A stretch of 64,000 nt of DNA from Microcaldota archaeon (GCA_028866785.1 JAGWHN010000002.1:7426-71425); one strand, 5' to 3'; positions 33,201 through 42,311 are shown, counted from the stretch's first letter. Numbers and translations are program-made. The notes: a model not told the origin generated them from the letters alone.

Positions 33201-34130
33201 ATATGTATTCGCACCAAAATTTCCATGCCATCCGCTTCCCCCAAACGCATTGCTCCAGACGAGCGTGTTAGACGCATAGTATATCTCAATTGCATTATTT
33301 GCGTATACTGAAACCGACCCTATCCCCGTCTGCGGTGGCGGAAGGTAGATTATGCTGTATGCCATCGATAGAAGGGAGTTGTAGCTGCCGGAGCAGGCTA
33401 TATTATTGTTACTTAATGCGGAGGTTGAGAGAGTGAATGGGGAGACGCGCACGCCTATGAAGTTATTTCCCTGATATGCCGAGCTTCCAAAGCCGTAGCT
33501 TGACGAGACTGTAGACCATCCGCCGCTCTGTATTCTGGTGAATCCTGGCGGAATTGCAAGCGGGTTTGTGCTAAACGCGGGAAGCTGCTGGTTTTGCGGC
33601 CCAAGAAGCGTGAGGACGCTGAAAAGCAGCGGCTTTGTGGTAGTCGCAGGCGTCGAAAACGACCCACTGTACTGTATGTTTGCTCCTGTTGTGCAGTTGT
33701 TTTGCAGGCTTGAGATTCCGGAATTACAGTAGAGTGTGTTTATGGTGTAGAACCCGGTGACGACCGTGCCTGGAGATGGCGCTTGCGACATCGCCGCGAC
33801 GCAGGTGAATGTGCCCCCTGGGTACTCCACATTTGGTATGCAGCCGCTCAGGATGCTATTTGCGTTGTTTATTAGGACGCTCATGCTCAGCACGTTTATC
33901 GGCACCGGCTGCGCATTGCTGAATGAAAATGTTATAAGCGAGTAGTGCTGGCTCACGTTCACGTAGTCCTGTATCGACTGGCATGAGGGCCCGCTAAGGG
34001 AGATGCACTGCCCCGGTATGACCGCTCGCGGGGCTGTTGAGAAGAAAAATAGGAAGCTGATTATTATCCCTATCAGCAAAAACAGGAAACTGTAGGTCGT
34101 TAGGAATTCTATTGATGACTGCAGCTTCAT
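30288..34130 (-). CDS. Giant pilin-anchored surface protein with two kelch-like propellers and a Gly-rich domain
   Basis: This 1280-residue protein starts with a class III signal resembling archaeal type IV pilins (MKLQSSIEFLTTYSFLFLLIG). A beta-rich region with Cys pairs follows (about 30-330), then a Ser/Thr stalk (340-395) and six kelch-like blades (about 397-690), each with an S/T-W-x-x-T-x-x-Y-P strand and a YIYCVGG strand. Next are a second short Thr stalk, a glycine-rich domain (about 720-960, ending GGSGIVIIRF) and six more blades (about 978-1280). It is probably displayed on the surface or on a pilus for adhesion or glycan binding. It is convergent with pelA (28 bp) and shares a divergent promoter region with ksgA. 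Confidence 0.7.
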   Translation of the reverse strand: MKLQSSIEFLTTYSFLFLLIGIIISFLFFFSTAPRAVIPGQCISLSGPSCQSIQDYVNVSQHYSLITFSFSNAQPVPINVLSMSVLINNANSILSGCIPNVEYPGGTFTCVAAMSQAPSPGTVVTGFYTINTLYCNSGISSLQNNCTTGANIQYSGSFSTPATTTKPLLFSVLTLLGPQNQQLPAFSTNPLAIPPGFTRIQSGGWSTVSSSYGFGSSAYQGNNFIGVRVSPFTLSTSALSNNNIACSGSYNSLLSMAYSIIYLPPPQTGIGSVSVYANNAIEIYYASNTLVWSNAFGGSGWHGNFGANTYGPSAIVFNPGINYISVVWGHDCGPGVQVVNLAGLPGTPSTVSTTSTSSTSSSSTSLTSTSSTSIATTTSTSSTSTTSTTSTSTTTSIPYIYGVGGSSSATYYASILNGIGVSTWTATNSYPLSIGSQSCTSYNGYIYCVGGYSGGLQSASYYASIGTGGIGTWSSTTAYPIGMETGSCVPANGYIYCVGGSTGGAALSNSYSAAISSGGIGSWTSQNSYPTGASFNSCATNGADIYCVGGSTSGNGAGGTMVSNVYYAPLASGMLGTWTATNSYPVAIATQPCVISNQNIYCISGYLQSTSLTNAVYYAPLYSNGAVGAWTTTNTYPTSLEEFTCVNGPSNAIYCPGGGSQAGVYYATALSQGTTTWTASNSYPISGYYVESATNMATTTVSTTTTSTTTIFTATGGNVVFSGGDEIHTFTSNGVFTVTGNSGNVQVLVVAGGGSGGYSNGGGGGAGGLIYNPSYAVSNQAYAVTVGAGAATGTSSTGAFFGANSLFSTLTAIGGGAGYAGNGGSGGSAYAGQGALPGSGTAGQGNNAGNQGSGSAGGGGGSGAVGSDGVGNVGGAGGAGSSYSISGSSVSYAAGGGGSGLSSGGSGGGSGAGNGATGSGVAGGAATANTGSGGGGGGSAGNGGAGGSGIVIIRFNALGNGTPGVTTSTTTSTTTTTISYIYCVGGQQSSLYNNVYYAPLYSGAIGSWISTNSYPTVIEQNSCSISGGYIYCVAGASPSGTNLVYYAPVYNSGGVGAWTSTNSYPLSAYGLGCQISNGHLDCAGGYAGGYLTNTYDVLVYSSGGIGSWSASTALPSATFYNSGGNQCVKSAGYIYCVGGTNGGGSTISYVYSAPLTGTGFGSWSSTTAYPTIITGESCATYAGYIYCVAGNNGASVSNVYYATVSSGAVGTWTATNAYPITNYVLSCTAANSDVYCMGGNNGAYQSATYYAPIYGNGALGSWTSTNAYPLQDGYSVCATS
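31265..31960 (-). repeat. Gly-rich low-complexity coding region
   Basis: Long stretches of GGN codons encode runs of Gly with Ala, Ser and Asn inside the 1280-residue surface protein. The flanks (HTFTSNGVFTV; VQVLVVAGGG; GIVIIRF) mark a known type of glycine-rich domain found in secreted and phage tail proteins. Confidence 0.7.
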
Positions 34131-34196
34131 TTAATCGGACAATATGGATATTACCTCAATAATTAAATATCTTCTAACTTGATTCCCATCGTTACC

Positions 34197-34994
34197 ATGA
34201 GCGCAGTTAATGAGATTTATGGCAGGCCTATAAAGTCCCTCGGCCAGAACTTCCTAAAAAACAGGGATATTGCGATAGCAGAGGCTGCGCATTCCCATGG
34301 CAAGATCGTTCTGGAGATAGGTCCGGGGTATGGAATTCTCACGGGGGAGCTATGCAGGCACGCAAAAAAGGTGATTGCAATCGAGAAGGATGCAAACCTC
34401 TACAAGTTCCTCCAAAGCGAGATAAAGTCAAGGAAGCTAAAGCTGATAAACAAGGATTTCTTCAAGGCAAGCGATGAGGAGATAGAAACAGAAAGCATCG
34501 ACATAATGATCGCAAACATCCCATACAATCTCTCCAGCAAGGTGGTGGAGTGGCTCTTTTCGAACTCTAAGCAGGCGGTGCTCTGCCTCCAAAAGGAGTT
34601 CGTGGAGCACATGCGCGCTAGCTGCGACACCGAAAACTACTCAAGGCTCAGCGTGATGTCGGAGCTCTGCTTCTCAATGACCAAGATTCTAGATGTGTCG
34701 AGGGGAAACTTTTATCCGGTGCCAAAGGTAGACTCCGCGGTCATCTACCTAAAGCCAAGGGACGTGAGGATATCGGAGCGCGAGAAAATGTTAATTGGCC
34801 TGATGATGCAGCACAAGAACAAGACCATCCGAAACGCTCTGATTGATTCGCACAGGTACCTGAAGATGAAAAAGCCGGAGATCGCAGAGAAGATAAAGGG
34901 TCTGGCCCTAATCTCAGAGCGCGCATACAAGCTGCCTCCCAAGAAAATACTGGAAGTCGCAAAAAGCGCAGGCAAAGTCCTGAAGAAAGATTAG
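34197..34994 (+). CDS. ksgA: rRNA adenine dimethyltransferase KsgA/Dim1
   Basis: The 265-residue SAM-dependent enzyme dimethylates two adjacent adenines near the 3' end of 16S rRNA. The motifs are SLGQNFLKN, VLEIGPGYGILTGEL (SAM site, motif I), VIAIEKD, then the catalytic NIPYNLSS (motif IV) and FYPVPKVDSAV. The ATG at 34197 fits a TATA-like element near 34159-34170; the TTG at 34179 is unlikely. The C-terminus overlaps the convergent metallo-hydrolase gene by 4 nt. Confidence 0.9.
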   Translation: MSAVNEIYGRPIKSLGQNFLKNRDIAIAEAAHSHGKIVLEIGPGYGILTGELCRHAKKVIAIEKDANLYKFLQSEIKSRKLKLINKDFFKASDEEIETESIDIMIANIPYNLSSKVVEWLFSNSKQAVLCLQKEFVEHMRASCDTENYSRLSVMSELCFSMTKILDVSRGNFYPVPKVDSAVIYLKPRDVRISEREKMLIGLMMQHKNKTIRNALIDSHRYLKMKKPEIAEKIKGLALISERAYKLPPKKILEVAKSAGKVLKKD

Positions 34995-35629
34995 GCCTCT
35001 CTTCTTTCCTTTAGTATGATCCCATTTTTCACGTTCTCCAAAAACTTCTTTTCAAGCTCTTTTGCCTTCTCTTCCCCTAGAAGCGATTTGTAATGCATGG
35101 GCGCAAAGCTTTTCGCATCAATCATCCTGCTCGCAAGTATTGCCTCGTCAATGTCCATCGTGTATTTGCCGCCGCACGGAAGCAGGGCAAGGTCCGCATG
35201 TACCTTTTTCATCTCATCTATCCTGTCCGTATCCCCTGGATGGTAAATCCTCTTTCCATTTGCCTCCACCACAAACCCTACCCAGGCGCTCTCCTTTTTA
35301 TGAAACTCCAACTTTTCCGGATCGGTGTTGTATGCCGCAACCGCCTCGTAACGTATCCCCAAGACCTCCCCCTTGCTTCCCGGCTTAACGACAATACCCT
35401 CACCAAGCCTATCAATAACCTCCTTTGGCCCAACAAACTTGGTGCCCTCCTTTGCTATTTTTGCTATGTCCTCTTCGCTGAAGTGGTCCCTGTGAGCATG
35501 GGTTATGAAAATTATGTCCGCCTTTTCGCTTATGCCCCCAATTCTGTATGGGTCTATGAAGATGTTGAGCCCGTTTGCATTTATCATAAAAGAGGCGTGT
35601 CCCAGCCATGTGAGAAAATCGTATTCCAT
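34991..35629 (-). CDS. Metallo-beta-lactamase fold hydrolase (UPF0173-like)
   Basis: The 212-residue enzyme has WLGHASFMI near the N-terminus, the metal motif THAHRDH (HxHxDH), a later His within YHPGDTDRI and a final metal ligand in APMHYKS. This arrangement matches the UPF0173/UlaG-like group of metal-dependent hydrolases. The natural substrate is not known. It lacks the extra elements of tRNase Z or RNase J, so an RNase role is unlikely. Confidence 0.8.
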   Translation of the reverse strand: MEYDFLTWLGHASFMINANGLNIFIDPYRIGGISEKADIIFITHAHRDHFSEEDIAKIAKEGTKFVGPKEVIDRLGEGIVVKPGSKGEVLGIRYEAVAAYNTDPEKLEFHKKESAWVGFVVEANGKRIYHPGDTDRIDEMKKVHADLALLPCGGKYTMDIDEAILASRMIDAKSFAPMHYKSLLGEEKAKELEKKFLENVKNGIILKERREA

Positions 35630-35714
35630 GCACCTTTCTCGCAGCCAAAATCTAAATCAGTTTTGCGAGATAAATAAGAATAAATAACATAGCATCGAAA
35701 GCTTAGTAGATAGC

Positions 35715-38700
35715 ATGAATTTGGCATCCAGAGCGAATCTTATTATCCTCCTTTTTCTGCTTACATTCTCATCCGCAATTTTATCTGTTAATGCGCAAGC
35801 ACAAATAAACGCCTACGTTAGTAACTCTTACGGCGGGGGTACGGGCTTTAGCCTCACGACCAGTGCACCTTACGAATATTCCCCTACAAGTGTGGTGAAT
35901 TCCCTCAATGCGCAGGATGCTCTATGGCTCTTGACCTGCCCAAACCAACCAAGTCTTTCGCCGACTGGCCCCCAATATTTCAACAACAATCCCCCACCTG
36001 GCCAGGCGCCCTTTGGAGGTGACCAGTGTGATACTCATCCAAGCTCTGCAACATTCGATGTGGCAACCACTGCGACACTGACCCCGAATTACTACGATGG
36101 ATATTCGACCGGCTCTAAATTCTCTTCAACTTCCACAGGAGGTTTGCTTGGCACTGCGCTTTCAAGCACTCTCACCGGCACAGGACTTCTGAGCATAAAC
36201 GCTCTTGGATTCGGCGCACAGGTCGATAACTTCGTCTCGGATATTTTCTCAAAAAACCTCAATATCTTCCAGCAGGCTCCGTCAATGAACATGCACATGC
36301 TCTGGACATGGTACAGCGAGATACCATACATTTCAAACAGCAAATTCCTCATCTCATTTTCACCGCAGGCCTGCGACAAGACCGGCAAAATCTGCGTAGG
36401 TAACGCAAGGCAGCAGACAACGGGCGGCGAATACACCACCGATATAGTGGTTGGCGATTCCTCTGGAGACCGAACAGAGACAAAGTGCTCCTATCCTTCC
36501 TATAGTTATCTCTCGAGCGTCAACGTGGTCAATTTTGGGAGCACTCACATCCCGTACTTGGAGGTCACAGGAGCAAGCGCAACTCAGCCAGCCTCCCAGC
36601 GACTTAGCCCTGATCCGAAAATTTTCCCATACCTTTCATACACCCTTTCGGTTCCATCCCTCTTTAGCCAAACTCTTCAGGTTCCTTACTACGTTTTCAG
36701 CCCTGCGGTTTACATGAGCCCGCAAAACCAGCTTGACACGCTGCCTATAGGCATCGGTGGGCAGTTCTATGTATCTTTGCAAAATGGCAAATCTGGAAAC
36801 CAGCTTGCAATGGGAACTCAAGAGAGCTTGCCTACATGGAGCCCTGCATCGCTTAAGACAACAGTTACAAATCCAACTGCTGGCTCATTTTCAAATTCGG
36901 GGGCTGGCATATGTAGGCAAACATCGCTTGGTGAGGACCTTGCAGCAACATCAGGAAGCCCATTTTATGATCCAAACAACCCTCCTCCAGATCCCCTTCC
37001 TGGGGTCGGGCGCTATTTAAACTCGCTCTACTGCAACTTCTGCCAAAACAATTTGGGCTCAGGCCTCTGCACACATGCGGAGTTCATGCAGTACCTAATT
37101 GATTGCACGGGCCAGACCTACGTGACATCAAGGGGCGACAACGGGCAGGCAATAGCGCTTGGAAATCTTGAGCCTACCCCTGCATATTGCCAGCCATTTA
37201 CAACCCTGCAATCCGCCCTTCAGTCAATTTCGAATACCGTCTCGATAGTTTCGCTGCCCACCGATTACACCTATGTCCTTTACCGGCCCGGGCCTAATAG
37301 CTACGCAATAGACGTTCTAAGGACAATTCCAAACGGCAGATATGACGTTGGAATCCCATCAGTTCCCGAGGCTCCGGATTCGCAGATTTGGGATGCGGAG
37401 TGGCAGCAGTACTGGCAGCAGGTTATAGTGGCGCAAAATGACAACACGTACGTTTCCTCACAGTATTCCGCCTCGATATCGGGATTCAGGCCGCTCAACA
37501 TGACTGTTGATTATCTCGGAGACATTTTCATGACGGGCACAAAGGCGGACTCAAGCGGAACAGTTCAGCCTGCAATCGCAGAGATTCCGGCTAGCGGTGC
37601 ATCTAGCGTTGTTCAGATTGTGCACACCACCAGCTCGCCATCGCTGCCTGGCGGCACAAAAGACTGGCCGATGCCCGAAATAGCAGTTGCACCGGGAGGA
37701 AAGTATGTGTACCTCGCAAACCAGACCGATGGCGGATACATCTATCAATATTCCGCGCTCACGGATGCAAGCGGCGCAATCTCATTTTCAACCCCGCAAG
37801 CGGTAAGCCTTGCATACCAGGTGCAGGATTCCTCTACGGGTCAGTCCTCGATGCTAAACATAACATATTGGCTCGAGCACAAAGGCCTCTACAATCAGCC
37901 GCTTCCATTCATAAGCCAGTTCCTCTCGACATACACTCCTCCGCAAGGCCTCAACCTAGACAGCGCGCTCTATCACCACCCTGTGGGGATTCAGGACGTG
38001 AACGGCTATCTCTATATTCTTGACAACTGGGCGGGAAGCCTTGATCCGGCACAGGAGACCTGCACCTCCTTCGGGCAATGCAAGTACAACGGTGTTTTCT
38101 TCAGCATTCTCACAATGCGAATGATAAATTCAAGCGGCTTAAATGTCCCTATAAACCCGACCCTCTTTAATGACGTTTTCTCAACAAAGGCAAGCAGCTG
38201 CTCGCTTTCGTTCCAATCCGGCGCTTCTGCCTCCCTCACAAACTGCTATCCTAACTCGCAGTCCGCCCCAACCTGCGCCCCTGCATCATCCGACCAGGAA
38301 ACCAAGTGCGGCGCTCCTATCTCAACTAGCTGCACGATTCCTCCTCCTGCAGGAAGCGCCGCTGGCACAGCATCGACAACAGGCACATCGTATCTCTGCA
38401 CTACCCCTACAAGCAGGTCCAGCACATACACATCGCTTTCAGTTCCAACGGCTTTCAGCTCATCCACCTATCCCCCTTATGGCTGGTTCATCTCTGCAAA
38501 CATAACCGCAACAGAGCTGCAGGACTTAACCTCGCTTGGTGTTGGCTCCTCTATCTATGCGGTGGGCAGCGGAAGCACCGATAATCCTACCTTTGTTTAT
38601 GGCACCGCAAACTTCTGCGCATCAAGCGCATGCGATTTCAACCCGCAGAGCCTAAAAAGCTCCGGATACACCGATACATCTGTCCCGATAGGCCCTCAGA

Positions 38701-41126
38701 TTACTGCGCTCAACATGTCAAATACCGTCGTGGGCGGAGTTGTCGGCTCCTTCTTTGGGGCAAAATCCGTTGCCAGGGCAATAAGCACCTCCGCCGCGCT
38801 ACAGACAAAGTGGTCCCCTGTCTACTACAACACCGGCTTCTCAGTCGGATTCAACGGATCTGTCAGCTTGCTATTCACTAGGGACTTCTTCACCCCTTCC
38901 GCGCCATTTGGCTATACCTTTGGGACCACCAACCCAAACAACTACAATGCCCTGATACTTTCTGCATTCGGCCCTCAAAACTACACAAGCTTCTTCAGCG
39001 GCGACCCGCTTGCCACCTGCTATGCTGATGACCCCGCAGTTGTGGCTGCAACAAGCTGCAAGAGCCTGCCACTTGTTGCTCAGATGCTCTCCCCAGTTTA
39101 CAATATGCCTGACCCTCTAAAGTTCGTGGAGAATTTAGGCGGCAGCCAGGCTCTTGCCTTCCCGGGATCAATCGCGTCAAGCTATAGCTACCAGGCGCCA
39201 TCGGGCAGCGACCTAACCGACTGCACACAGGCAATTGCAAAGGGCACAGTCTGCCAGCAGGGCACCTCAATTTTTGGCACATCCTCATCCGCGCAATCAG
39301 CGGTCTCTTCCGCCCTGCCTATCTCCTCGCTGCTTCCCCTCCAGCAGTCCGCGACGATTACGATAAGCGGCCAGGTGCTTGTGCCATACCAATACACCTC
39401 CGACACGCAGCAGACATGGACCAAATTCCAGCCTGGCACCTGCCAGGTGATAGTCACGAGGATCAACTCGCGGCACGTTCCTACCGTCACCATGACCACC
39501 AAGACCAATCAGGCAATTCCAGGTGGGGTCCCTCCGATTGCGCCTCCTGCCGAAACGAGCGCAACCCACTACACCTATGGCACGAGCCCAATTTTCACGA
39601 ATACGATTGTTGCCCCGATTGAGGGAGGAGGAACATACCTTCAGGATCTGCTCGGAAAATACTACCAACAAAACCTGTCCGACTTTGGAACAATGCTCTC
39701 CCCCCAGCTTGCATACAACATCAACTCAAACCGCCAGATTACCGACACCCTTGTGAATATAACCACAAACAATCTCCACGGGGCATCCGGAGGGAATCAG
39801 TACATATTAAATTCCTCTCACTCCTCGCAGTATGTGATCAACACATATTCACAGGGATCAAGCCCGGGATACCAGACGATAAGCTCAGTTCCTTACGCAA
39901 TTGCGCAAAATGGGCTCGCGGCTGCGGTCAATGTGCTCTCAAACACTGCGCCTGCTGACCCTTCAAGCGTAAATGAGAATTATCTGGGTGAAAATACGGT
40001 TTATGGCAGCATTTCGCAGGGCCAAACCGTGGTCAATCTCTTCAACTTCTATATCTCGATGGCAAACTCAGATTTGAACAGCTTCTACATGAGCAATACC
40101 CTTCTTGGCGGTTCATCGGGAACAACATATCAGGCATTAGGATACAATCGACTCACATATATTCTGCGCGATAGATTCAACAACACCTTCAGCGCCCCAA
40201 TCGATGCGGATATTGCGGATCCAACACAGATTTCGCTCGCTGTAAATCCTACTGTCGATTCGGTCAATGCGAACAAGACCACGCTCGCAATCTCTGGCAC
40301 TGCGACATATACGATCAACGGGCAAACTCAGCCCGTCCCTCCTGGTTCCTCGATTTATGTTTACTATGGAAAGAACATAAACTTCGCCAGCTACAATCCC
40401 CTCTCAGACCCGCTTAACGCACAGCTCTGCGCATTTACTGCCTCTCCAAGCGCGCAAGAGATTGCAAGCAAGCTTTCCGCAAACTGCAACATAGCAAATC
40501 CGCTTGCAGGCGACGCGCAGGCAGCGCTCGCAGCGCAGCAGACCTATCACACCTCCTACAACTCGATCGGTGACTGCACACCAGCGCCCCAGCACCTGCT
40601 GGATTCTTCGTCCTACAACTGCAATATCAATGACCAGAGTGCGGCAAAGTGCCCCGCAAGTCCGGAGGGAAATCCGCAGTACTGCGTTCCGCAGGCCTCC
40701 GACGGCTCTGGAATTTGCACGAGCCAGCTTGGCCTCATCGGCACCGCAACCACTGACGCAAACGGCGCATTCTCAATCAGCACTGTCGCGTGCGGAATCG
40801 GCTCGGCTTTAATAGACTCTGAATACTATGGGTCTCCTGGCCCTGAGCCAACAACGGTGGCGCAGACTCCCCTCACGTTTGCATCAAGTCCTGCGCTCAC
40901 ATGCGCAGCCGGGAAGTGCACCCAAACCACAACCGTGAATAACTACTACTACTCCCCAACGCACGCCCTCCAGGCTGTGCCTATAGGGATATTCGAGCTC
41001 TCATACGGGGACGTCGGAATTGCGATGCTAGCGCTCTCCCTTATATCGGCAATACTTCTACTCCTGTCAAAGCAAAATAAAGCTATTTATAGGAGAAAAC
41101 GCCCAATAGAAACAGTGGAGAAATGA
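35715..41126 (+). CDS. Giant secreted, C-terminally anchored surface protein (1803 residues)
   Basis: A signal peptide (MNLASRANLIILLFLLTFSS...VNAQA) leads a very long outside region rich in Ser, Thr, Pro, Gln and Asn with many Cys pairs. A middle part (about 600-760) has propeller-like strands (MTVDYLGDIFMTG; IAVAPGGKYVYLAN; YLYILDNW). A C-terminal TM helix (about 1767-1788) and a basic tail (RRKRPIETVEK) anchor it. No named domain is certain; an NHL/YVTN-like propeller is plausible. It overlaps the next gene by 4 nt (ATGA), so the two products should be made together. It may be a major surface or host-contact protein. Confidence 0.65.
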   Translation: MNLASRANLIILLFLLTFSSAILSVNAQAQINAYVSNSYGGGTGFSLTTSAPYEYSPTSVVNSLNAQDALWLLTCPNQPSLSPTGPQYFNNNPPPGQAPFGGDQCDTHPSSATFDVATTATLTPNYYDGYSTGSKFSSTSTGGLLGTALSSTLTGTGLLSINALGFGAQVDNFVSDIFSKNLNIFQQAPSMNMHMLWTWYSEIPYISNSKFLISFSPQACDKTGKICVGNARQQTTGGEYTTDIVVGDSSGDRTETKCSYPSYSYLSSVNVVNFGSTHIPYLEVTGASATQPASQRLSPDPKIFPYLSYTLSVPSLFSQTLQVPYYVFSPAVYMSPQNQLDTLPIGIGGQFYVSLQNGKSGNQLAMGTQESLPTWSPASLKTTVTNPTAGSFSNSGAGICRQTSLGEDLAATSGSPFYDPNNPPPDPLPGVGRYLNSLYCNFCQNNLGSGLCTHAEFMQYLIDCTGQTYVTSRGDNGQAIALGNLEPTPAYCQPFTTLQSALQSISNTVSIVSLPTDYTYVLYRPGPNSYAIDVLRTIPNGRYDVGIPSVPEAPDSQIWDAEWQQYWQQVIVAQNDNTYVSSQYSASISGFRPLNMTVDYLGDIFMTGTKADSSGTVQPAIAEIPASGASSVVQIVHTTSSPSLPGGTKDWPMPEIAVAPGGKYVYLANQTDGGYIYQYSALTDASGAISFSTPQAVSLAYQVQDSSTGQSSMLNITYWLEHKGLYNQPLPFISQFLSTYTPPQGLNLDSALYHHPVGIQDVNGYLYILDNWAGSLDPAQETCTSFGQCKYNGVFFSILTMRMINSSGLNVPINPTLFNDVFSTKASSCSLSFQSGASASLTNCYPNSQSAPTCAPASSDQETKCGAPISTSCTIPPPAGSAAGTASTTGTSYLCTTPTSRSSTYTSLSVPTAFSSSTYPPYGWFISANITATELQDLTSLGVGSSIYAVGSGSTDNPTFVYGTANFCASSACDFNPQSLKSSGYTDTSVPIGPQITALNMSNTVVGGVVGSFFGAKSVARAISTSAALQTKWSPVYYNTGFSVGFNGSVSLLFTRDFFTPSAPFGYTFGTTNPNNYNALILSAFGPQNYTSFFSGDPLATCYADDPAVVAATSCKSLPLVAQMLSPVYNMPDPLKFVENLGGSQALAFPGSIASSYSYQAPSGSDLTDCTQAIAKGTVCQQGTSIFGTSSSAQSAVSSALPISSLLPLQQSATITISGQVLVPYQYTSDTQQTWTKFQPGTCQVIVTRINSRHVPTVTMTTKTNQAIPGGVPPIAPPAETSATHYTYGTSPIFTNTIVAPIEGGGTYLQDLLGKYYQQNLSDFGTMLSPQLAYNINSNRQITDTLVNITTNNLHGASGGNQYILNSSHSSQYVINTYSQGSSPGYQTISSVPYAIAQNGLAAAVNVLSNTAPADPSSVNENYLGENTVYGSISQGQTVVNLFNFYISMANSDLNSFYMSNTLLGGSSGTTYQALGYNRLTYILRDRFNNTFSAPIDADIADPTQISLAVNPTVDSVNANKTTLAISGTATYTINGQTQPVPPGSSIYVYYGKNINFASYNPLSDPLNAQLCAFTASPSAQEIASKLSANCNIANPLAGDAQAALAAQQTYHTSYNSIGDCTPAPQHLLDSSSYNCNINDQSAAKCPASPEGNPQYCVPQASDGSGICTSQLGLIGTATTDANGAFSISTVACGIGSALIDSEYYGSPGPEPTTVAQTPLTFASSPALTCAAGKCTQTTTVNNYYYSPTHALQAVPIGIFELSYGDVGIAMLALSLISAILLLLSKQNKAIYRRKRPIETVEK

Positions 41127-42163
41127 TTGGAACACTTCTGAGCATAGGCGCGATAAATGCCCTCATCCCGATAATTGTGATACTTATACTGATAGCCGCA
41201 GCGGCAGGATCGACAAGGGGATCAAAGCTCTTTGAGATGTTCGGCATCGCGGCGCTGCTTGGGATGAGCGTAGGAAGGGGAACCCTGCAAAAGCAGAGCC
41301 CTTTCAAGAGCAAAAAGTTCAAGAGCGATACAAACCCTTTCAGAAAGTTTGGAAATGCGGCGATAGCTGCACCAAAGGGCAAGATGCAACAGACTTTGAA
41401 TAAAGCGGCAGTCAATCAGGCCAACAACACCAGTTTCAATAATCTCTACGGGGGCAAAGGCCTTACTCATTCGGGATATGCTTTGCAGCAGTTTGATTCT
41501 GTCGCTAAGAATCTCGGTCCTAGTGGTGGCACCATGACCCCCGTTCTTAGCGCTGCATACAAGAACGCCGTAAATACTCATTTGGCAGTTTCGGAAGGCA
41601 GATTTGCACATGAAAAAGGCAGGATAATGCGTGATAAGACACTAACCGACTCCGAGCGGCAAGCACAATTGGATAAGCTAAATGATGCGCACAACAAAGT
41701 AATGTCCAAAAACCTAAACACCTTCAACAAAGAAGTTGAGAAGATATTTTCGCCAAGCAAAAATTCGGCAGCCAGCGCACCCGGATTAGGGGTTCGTGAT
41801 AAACTTAGGGTTCAAAAGTATCAAGCACTTAGCAATGATGCCAAAGCTGCAAGAGTGGCCCAGGCGGAATTACAGAATAAAATAAATAAAAAGTCTATTC
41901 TTCCGATGAAGACCTGGCTACTGCAGAGGTCTCAAGAAAAGGAACGCCAAAAAGAACGTGATCTGATTGAAGAATTACAGAAAATGAAGAATGATAGTAA
42001 GCAGAGGAGCAGTAAGGAGTTATCCAAAATATTTGGTTCTATAGATCTAGAAAGGCTACAGACTGCAAGGGAGGATTACAATAAGACAATTGCAAAAAGC
42101 AAGTTAAACAAGATAATGGAAAACATAAGCAATTACAAAAAATACCACAATGAGAATAAGTGA
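41123..42163 (+). CDS. Two-TM protein with basic coiled-coil cytoplasmic part
   Basis: The 346-residue protein has two N-terminal TM helices (about 8-28 and 36-52, LIPIIVILILIAAAAG and FGIAALLGMSV) and then a long basic region (55-346) with predicted coiled coils (HEKGRIMRDKTLTDSERQAQ; RSQEKERQKERDLIEELQ). It is coupled to the giant surface gene through ATGA and may tether or fold its partner from the cytoplasmic side. A/T content rises towards the 3' end. No family recognised. Confidence 0.6.
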   Translation: MIGTLLSIGAINALIPIIVILILIAAAAGSTRGSKLFEMFGIAALLGMSVGRGTLQKQSPFKSKKFKSDTNPFRKFGNAAIAAPKGKMQQTLNKAAVNQANNTSFNNLYGGKGLTHSGYALQQFDSVAKNLGPSGGTMTPVLSAAYKNAVNTHLAVSEGRFAHEKGRIMRDKTLTDSERQAQLDKLNDAHNKVMSKNLNTFNKEVEKIFSPSKNSAASAPGLGVRDKLRVQKYQALSNDAKAARVAQAELQNKINKKSILPMKTWLLQRSQEKERQKERDLIEELQKMKNDSKQRSSKELSKIFGSIDLERLQTAREDYNKTIAKSKLNKIMENISNYKKYHNENK

Positions 42164-42191
42164 GCCCTAAAAAATCAAAGGCCTGAGAGAT

Positions 42192-42278
42192 CTACTCTTC
42201 ATCATCCATATCTTCTTCATCGTCCGAGAAGTCATCATCTTCTTCATCGTCCATATCATCGTTTTCATCATCTGCCAT
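42192..42278 (-). CDS. Acidic microprotein of 28 residues
   Basis: The frame runs ATG-GCA-GAT-GAT to TAG and encodes MADDENDDMDDEEDDDF plus a short similar end: almost only Asp and Glu with three Met. It has a TATA box (42312-42323), a predicted leader of about 13 nt and a GGTG site before ATG. It lies in the 196-bp gap between two genes. Such a product could mimic nucleic acid or bind basic proteins or metals; this is inference. Confidence 0.45.
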   Translation of the reverse strand: MADDENDDMDDEEDDDFSDDEEDMDDEE

Positions 42279-42311
42279 ACATACACCTTCGCACTTATTC
42301 TATAACAAATA

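Noticed and set aside
34991..35629. Second tRNase Z or RNase J
   Set aside because: It is too short and lacks the exosite and beta-CASP parts; the pattern fits UPF0173-like hydrolases.
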